A program made the translations under genes and the position numbers. From contig NZ_VHIZ01000051.1 in NCBI RefSeq assembly GCF_006494375.1, forward strand, positions 25,444-89,443: a DNA stretch of 64,000 bases, given 5' to 3'. Shown in pieces: positions 61,835 through 64,000 of this stretch. A model generated the notes under the pieces. It made no database searches. It was not told where the DNA came from and saw only the letters and a program-made list of their open reading frames with translations. Positions within the stretch are counted from its first letter, which is position 1. Every line of letters begins with the position of its first letter. Source of the DNA: Pantoea anthophila (GTDB lineage Bacteria; Pseudomonadota; Gammaproteobacteria; Enterobacterales; Enterobacteriaceae).

Positions 61835-62007
61835 GTCGTCTCTGACGACCACCAATGATTCACCAGCCTGAGAGAATCGCCTTCGGGTGGCTGAACATAA
61901 CACTCCTGTAGCCTGAAAGGGAGAACACATCTGTGTGGTACATCTGCCCGCCTTTGGAAGCAGATATCGTCAATCTAGGCTCCTATTGCCTGACGATGAA
62001 GGTACAT
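61835..62007 (+). ncRNA. Structured pseudoknot RNA element, copy C
   Basis: Hairpin GTCGTC/GACGAC. Pseudoknot: GATTC (61857-61861) with GAATC (61874-61878), interleaved with CAGCC (61864-61868) and GGCTG (61889-61893). Then CTCC/GGAG, ACACA/TGTGT, ATCTGC/GCAGAT and ATCGTC/GACGAT with inner AGGC/GCCT. The pairs differ from copies A and B but the structure is kept. A hairpin GTCAGAAT/ATTCTGAC follows before leader 8. Confidence 0.75.
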
Positions 62008-62050
62008 TCAACTATCAAGACAGTCAGAATTTAGCTGATTCTGACTCCCC

Positions 62051-62124
62051 GACGGGAATACTTCTCCCGTCAGGGCAGAAGTTTTCTCCGTCGAACCAAT
62101 TTTGACCTCCATGGAGAAAACATC
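62051..62124 (+). promoter_or_regulatory. Attenuator-like leader 8
   Basis: P1: GACGGGA/TCCCGTC. Segment 2, GAAGTTTTCTCC, pairs with the GGGAATACTTC part of P1, imperfectly. Its GTTTTCTCC is perfectly complementary to the ribosome-binding GGAGAAAAC before the ATG. Linker CAGGGC as in leaders 1 and 2. It lies about 45 nt after copy C. Confidence 0.65.
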
Positions 62125-62607
62125 ATGTCTGCACCTAACTCATCTTCTGCCAACAACAACGGCAAATCTAAAGACTACTTCAACCTGACCATCAACGGTC
62201 TGGGGTATCTCAGCAACGTTCGTCAGGTTAATGCGCAGAGCGGAACCTTTATCAGCTGCGTGATTAACGCATTGTCAGGTCCGAGCGACAGCCCTTCTTA
62301 TGTGCGTTTCGACGTCACCGTTGCCGGCAAAGAAGCCAGCAGCCTCATTAATCGCTGTCAGAAAGCGGTAGATGAAGATAAAAAAGTGCTGATTGGCTTC
62401 GTACTCAGTAACCCGTCAACGGACATTTTTCAGCTGAAAAATGGTGAGCATGCAGGTGAAAGTCGCGTCAGTCTGAAAGCCCGCCTGATTAAGGTGGACT
62501 GGATTAAGATAGGCCAGGACATGGTCTTCAAGACTGAACGCGCTGAACCGCAACAGGCACAGAATGCAGCTTCTCAGCAGCAATCCTACGCCGAAAACTC
62601 ATTCTGA
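62125..62607 (+). CDS. STY4534-like ICE replication protein (DUF3577)
   Basis: 160 residues. YFNLTINGLGYLSNVRQVN, FISCVINALSGPSDSPSYVRFDV and SRVSLKARLIKVDWIKI match the STY4534/DUF3577 proteins of SPI-7-like elements. The strand pattern is consistent with an OB-like single-strand-binding fold, and the C-terminus is Gln-rich. It precedes ssb, so a role in single-stranded DNA handling during transfer or replication is likely. Confidence 0.8.
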   Translation: MSAPNSSSANNNGKSKDYFNLTINGLGYLSNVRQVNAQSGTFISCVINALSGPSDSPSYVRFDVTVAGKEASSLINRCQKAVDEDKKVLIGFVLSNPSTDIFQLKNGEHAGESRVSLKARLIKVDWIKIGQDMVFKTERAEPQQAQNAASQQQSYAENSF

Positions 62608-62617
62608 TTGCCAACCA

Positions 62618-62662
62618 AAACCTGCTCTTCACTGAGCAGGTTTCTCCCTTAAGGAGCATGCT
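62618..62662 (+). promoter_or_regulatory. Leader hairpin before ssb
   Basis: AAACCTGCTC/GAGCAGGTTT stem with loop TTCA, followed by CTCCCTT, which is complementary to AAGGAG of the ribosome binding site. Simpler than leaders 1-8 but similar in logic. Confidence 0.5.
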
Positions 62663-63271
62663 ATGTCCTCACGCGGCGTTAACAAAGTCATTCTGGTCGG
62701 CAATCTTGGTCAGGATCCTGAAATCCGGTATCTGCCTAACGGTGGTGCGGTCACTAACATTTCACTGGCAACATCTGAATCCTGGCGTGATAAACAGACA
62801 GGTGAAAACCGGGAAGTTACCGAATGGCATCGTGTGGTGCTGTTTGGCAGGCTGGCAGAAGTCGCCGGCGAATACCTTCGCAAAGGCTCTCAGGTTTATA
62901 TTGAGGGTCAACTGCGCACTCGGAAATGGCAGGATCAGAGTGGGCAGGACAGATATACCACAGAAGTGGTAGTGAACGTTGGCGGTACCCTGCAGATGTT
63001 AGGTGGCCGCTCACAAAACAGCGGTCAGCAGCAGTACAGTGGTGACTGGGGCCAGTCTCAGCAGCCGCCATCACAGCCTGATCCCGCTCCGCAGCAAAAA
63101 AACAGCGGAAACAAAGGGAAAGGAAATCGTGGTTCGCAGCGTAACAATGCCGCTCAGCCCGCTCCTCAGCAACCTGCACCGCAGTCGCAGCCTGCAGGAG
63201 ACTGGGATGATGACATACCGTTCCTTGGGCACGGTTATGGCATAGCGAAACATGCTGTAGCGTCACTTTAA
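62663..63271 (+). CDS. ssb: Single-stranded DNA-binding protein
   Basis: 202 residues. OB-fold (residues 1-112) with [35 protein letters not shown] and [19 protein letters not shown], as in bacterial SSB. A Gln/Pro-rich linker follows. The acidic tip DDDIPF, normally the last residues, is here followed by 15 further residues ([15 protein letters not shown]). The free C-terminal Phe that binds partner proteins is therefore absent. Coats single strands during transfer. Confidence 0.92.
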   Translation: MSSRGVNKVILVGNLGQDPEIRYLPNGGAVTNISLATSESWRDKQTGENREVTEWHRVVLFGRLAEVAGEYLRKGSQVYIEGQLRTRKWQDQSGQDRYTTEVVVNVGGTLQMLGGRSQNSGQQQYSGDWGQSQQPPSQPDPAPQQKNSGNKGKGNRGSQRNNAAQPAPQQPAPQSQPAGDWDDDIPFLGHGYGIAKHAVASL

Positions 63272-63334
63272 CCCTTTGCAGCGTCTTTGACCGCTACATT
63301 AAATTTCACCATAATCTCTCAAAGGTTACTGACG

Positions 63335-63577
63335 ATGCCTGTCATACTACGGCTGAACGGTTTTCGGTTTTTTTTCTACTCTAACGAGGGCAATCCGCGC
63401 GAACCTGCTCACATTCATGTGATGAAGGCCGGTACAGAAGCGAAATTCTGGCTGGAACCGGTTGTAAAACTGGCGCGTAATGACGGATTTGACTCCCGAA
63501 CGGTTAAAGAGCTGATGATTTTGATAAGGCAACACCAACCAATGCTTCTGGAGGCCTGGAATGATTATTTCAGCTAA
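63335..63577 (+). CDS. DUF4160 protein (putative toxin-antitoxin partner)
   Basis: 80 residues from the internal ATG of MPVILRLNGF. FRFFFYSNEGNPREPAHIHV is the DUF4160 signature. It overlaps the DUF2442 gene by 17 nt. Such pairs are widespread on mobile elements and are suspected toxin-antitoxin modules, but without established mechanism. Confidence 0.75.
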   Translation: MPVILRLNGFRFFFYSNEGNPREPAHIHVMKAGTEAKFWLEPVVKLARNDGFDSRTVKELMILIRQHQPMLLEAWNDYFS

Positions 63578-63809
63578 GAACGTTCGGTTCGATCATCACA
63601 CTATGTGGGTCGAACTCTCAGACGAGCGAATAATCGGCGTACCGCTTTCGTGGTTTCCCCGCCTTCGCAATGCGTCTGCCGAACAGCTGAAAGACTATGA
63701 ACTGTCTCCCCGTGGTATCCACTGGGACGCACTTGACGAAGATGTTTCTGTCGATGGCCTGTTGCAGGGACGAGGTGACGTAACGCATCCGCCTCATCAG
63801 GTTGCCTGA
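63561..63809 (+). CDS. DUF2442 protein
   Basis: 82 residues. VRFDHHTMWVELSDERIIGVPLSWFPRL and GIHWDALDEDVSVDGLL are typical of DUF2442, which regularly follows DUF4160. The start codon lies inside the DUF4160 gene, indicating coupled translation. Probable partner or antitoxin. Confidence 0.75.
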   Translation: MIISAKNVRFDHHTMWVELSDERIIGVPLSWFPRLRNASAEQLKDYELSPRGIHWDALDEDVSVDGLLQGRGDVTHPPHQVA

Positions 63810-63823
63810 TAGTGCTGAATAAA

Positions 63824-63852
63824 AACGCTGACTCCGGTCGGCGTTTTTTTTT
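63824..63852 (+). terminator. Intrinsic terminator
   Basis: AACGCTGAC-TCCG-GTCGGCGTT stem followed by a run of T, just after the DUF2442 gene. Ends the ssb transcript before the pil-type genes. Confidence 0.8.
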
Positions 63853-63937
63853 GAAAACGCAAAAAGAGTTGTTGATAGAAGCGCGTTGAAGAGTTGCGCA
63901 CAGTGAGGCCTGTTCTCACTGTACAGGAACTTTTCAG

Positions 63938-64000
63938 ATGAAATTTAACGCCGTCTTTGCCGCATTACCGCTTGCGCTACTGGCGGGGTGCGTTCAGCAA
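63938..64000 (+). CDS. Lipoprotein, start of a pil-type operon (PilL-like), truncated by window end
   Basis: Only 21 residues are visible: a signal peptide with lipobox LLAGC. In SPI-7-like elements this place is taken by pilL, first gene of a type IV pilus cluster used in conjugation; assignment is by position. The leader has a hairpin ACAGTGAG/CTCACTGT (63900-63922) whose loop CCTGTT can pair with part of the ACAGGAAC ribosome-binding segment behind it. Confidence 0.55.
   Translation, partial: MKFNAVFAALPLALLAGCVQQ

Noticed and set aside
1..64000. CRISPR arrays, tRNA or rRNA genes, intact IS elements
   Set aside because: No regularly spaced repeats with unique spacers, no tRNA-like cloverleaf or rRNA sequence, and no complete transposase with terminal repeats were seen.

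Overview
The window looks like a large accessory replicon of an enterobacterium, most likely Erwiniaceae (Pantoea or Erwinia). The evidence is a RepFIB-type initiator flanked by iterons, a ResD-like recombinase, a cluster of chemoreceptor and cyclic-di-GMP genes, SOS mutagenesis remnants, and a conjugation/replication module of the Salmonella SPI-7 / Pseudomonas PFGI-1 type. There are no rRNA, tRNA or CRISPR loci and no intact IS element.

Layout. (1) 0.1-4.6 kb: metabolic cargo (APC permease, secreted esterase, methyltransferase-like protein, Tat-exported metallo-hydrolase). (2) 4.6-12.1 kb: toxin/defence-like cargo, namely a zinc-ribbon RES protein with two companions, a ResD-like tyrosine recombinase, and an AbiEi-AbiEii-PP2C operon behind two long palindromes. 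(3) 12.1-15.7 kb: the RepFIB-like replicon, with rep between two iteron arrays, DnaA boxes, evenly spaced Dam sites and an RNase H-like protein that lacks catalytic residues. (4) 15.7-28.2 kb: small plasmid genes, two AriR/YmgB-like proteins, an OhrR/MarR relative, three chemoreceptor-type proteins and a GGDEF/EAL-type protein. (5) 24.4-39.8 kb: three decayed umuC copies. They record insertion of a tyrosine-recombinase element at one fixed codon. Between them lie a PHP-SMC ATPase, a possible type I toxin and a ParA/ribbon-helix-helix partition locus. (6) 39.9-64 kb: the ICE-type module. It contains an integrase, small genes of unknown function, an ArdC-like antirestriction protein, a helicase, a relaxase relative without its HD residues, DnaB, ParB, DUF2857, an STY4528-like protein, a TIGR03761-like protein, topoisomerase III, an STY4534-like protein, SSB, a DUF4160/DUF2442 pair and the beginning of a pil-type lipoprotein.

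The most unusual content is at RNA level in the ICE-type module. A structured element of about 175 nt occurs three times (39.9, 41.7 and 61.8 kb). It has an H-type pseudoknot and several hairpins, and the copies support these by compensatory changes. Separately, eight or nine genes each carry their own short leader. In each leader a first hairpin competes with a second, terminator-like hairpin, whose 3' strand can usually also pair with the ribosome binding site. The leaders differ in sequence but keep the pairings. A working model is that the large RNA sits near the head of a transcription unit and changes how polymerase or ribosomes treat the gene-by-gene attenuators behind it. I do not recognise either RNA as a named family.

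The replicon and partition genes maintain the plasmid, the ICE-type module supplies DNA processing and conjugation functions, and the remaining cargo suits an environmental or plant-associated host. Several loci are clearly decaying (umuC copies, ResD-like relics, two amber-interrupted small genes).
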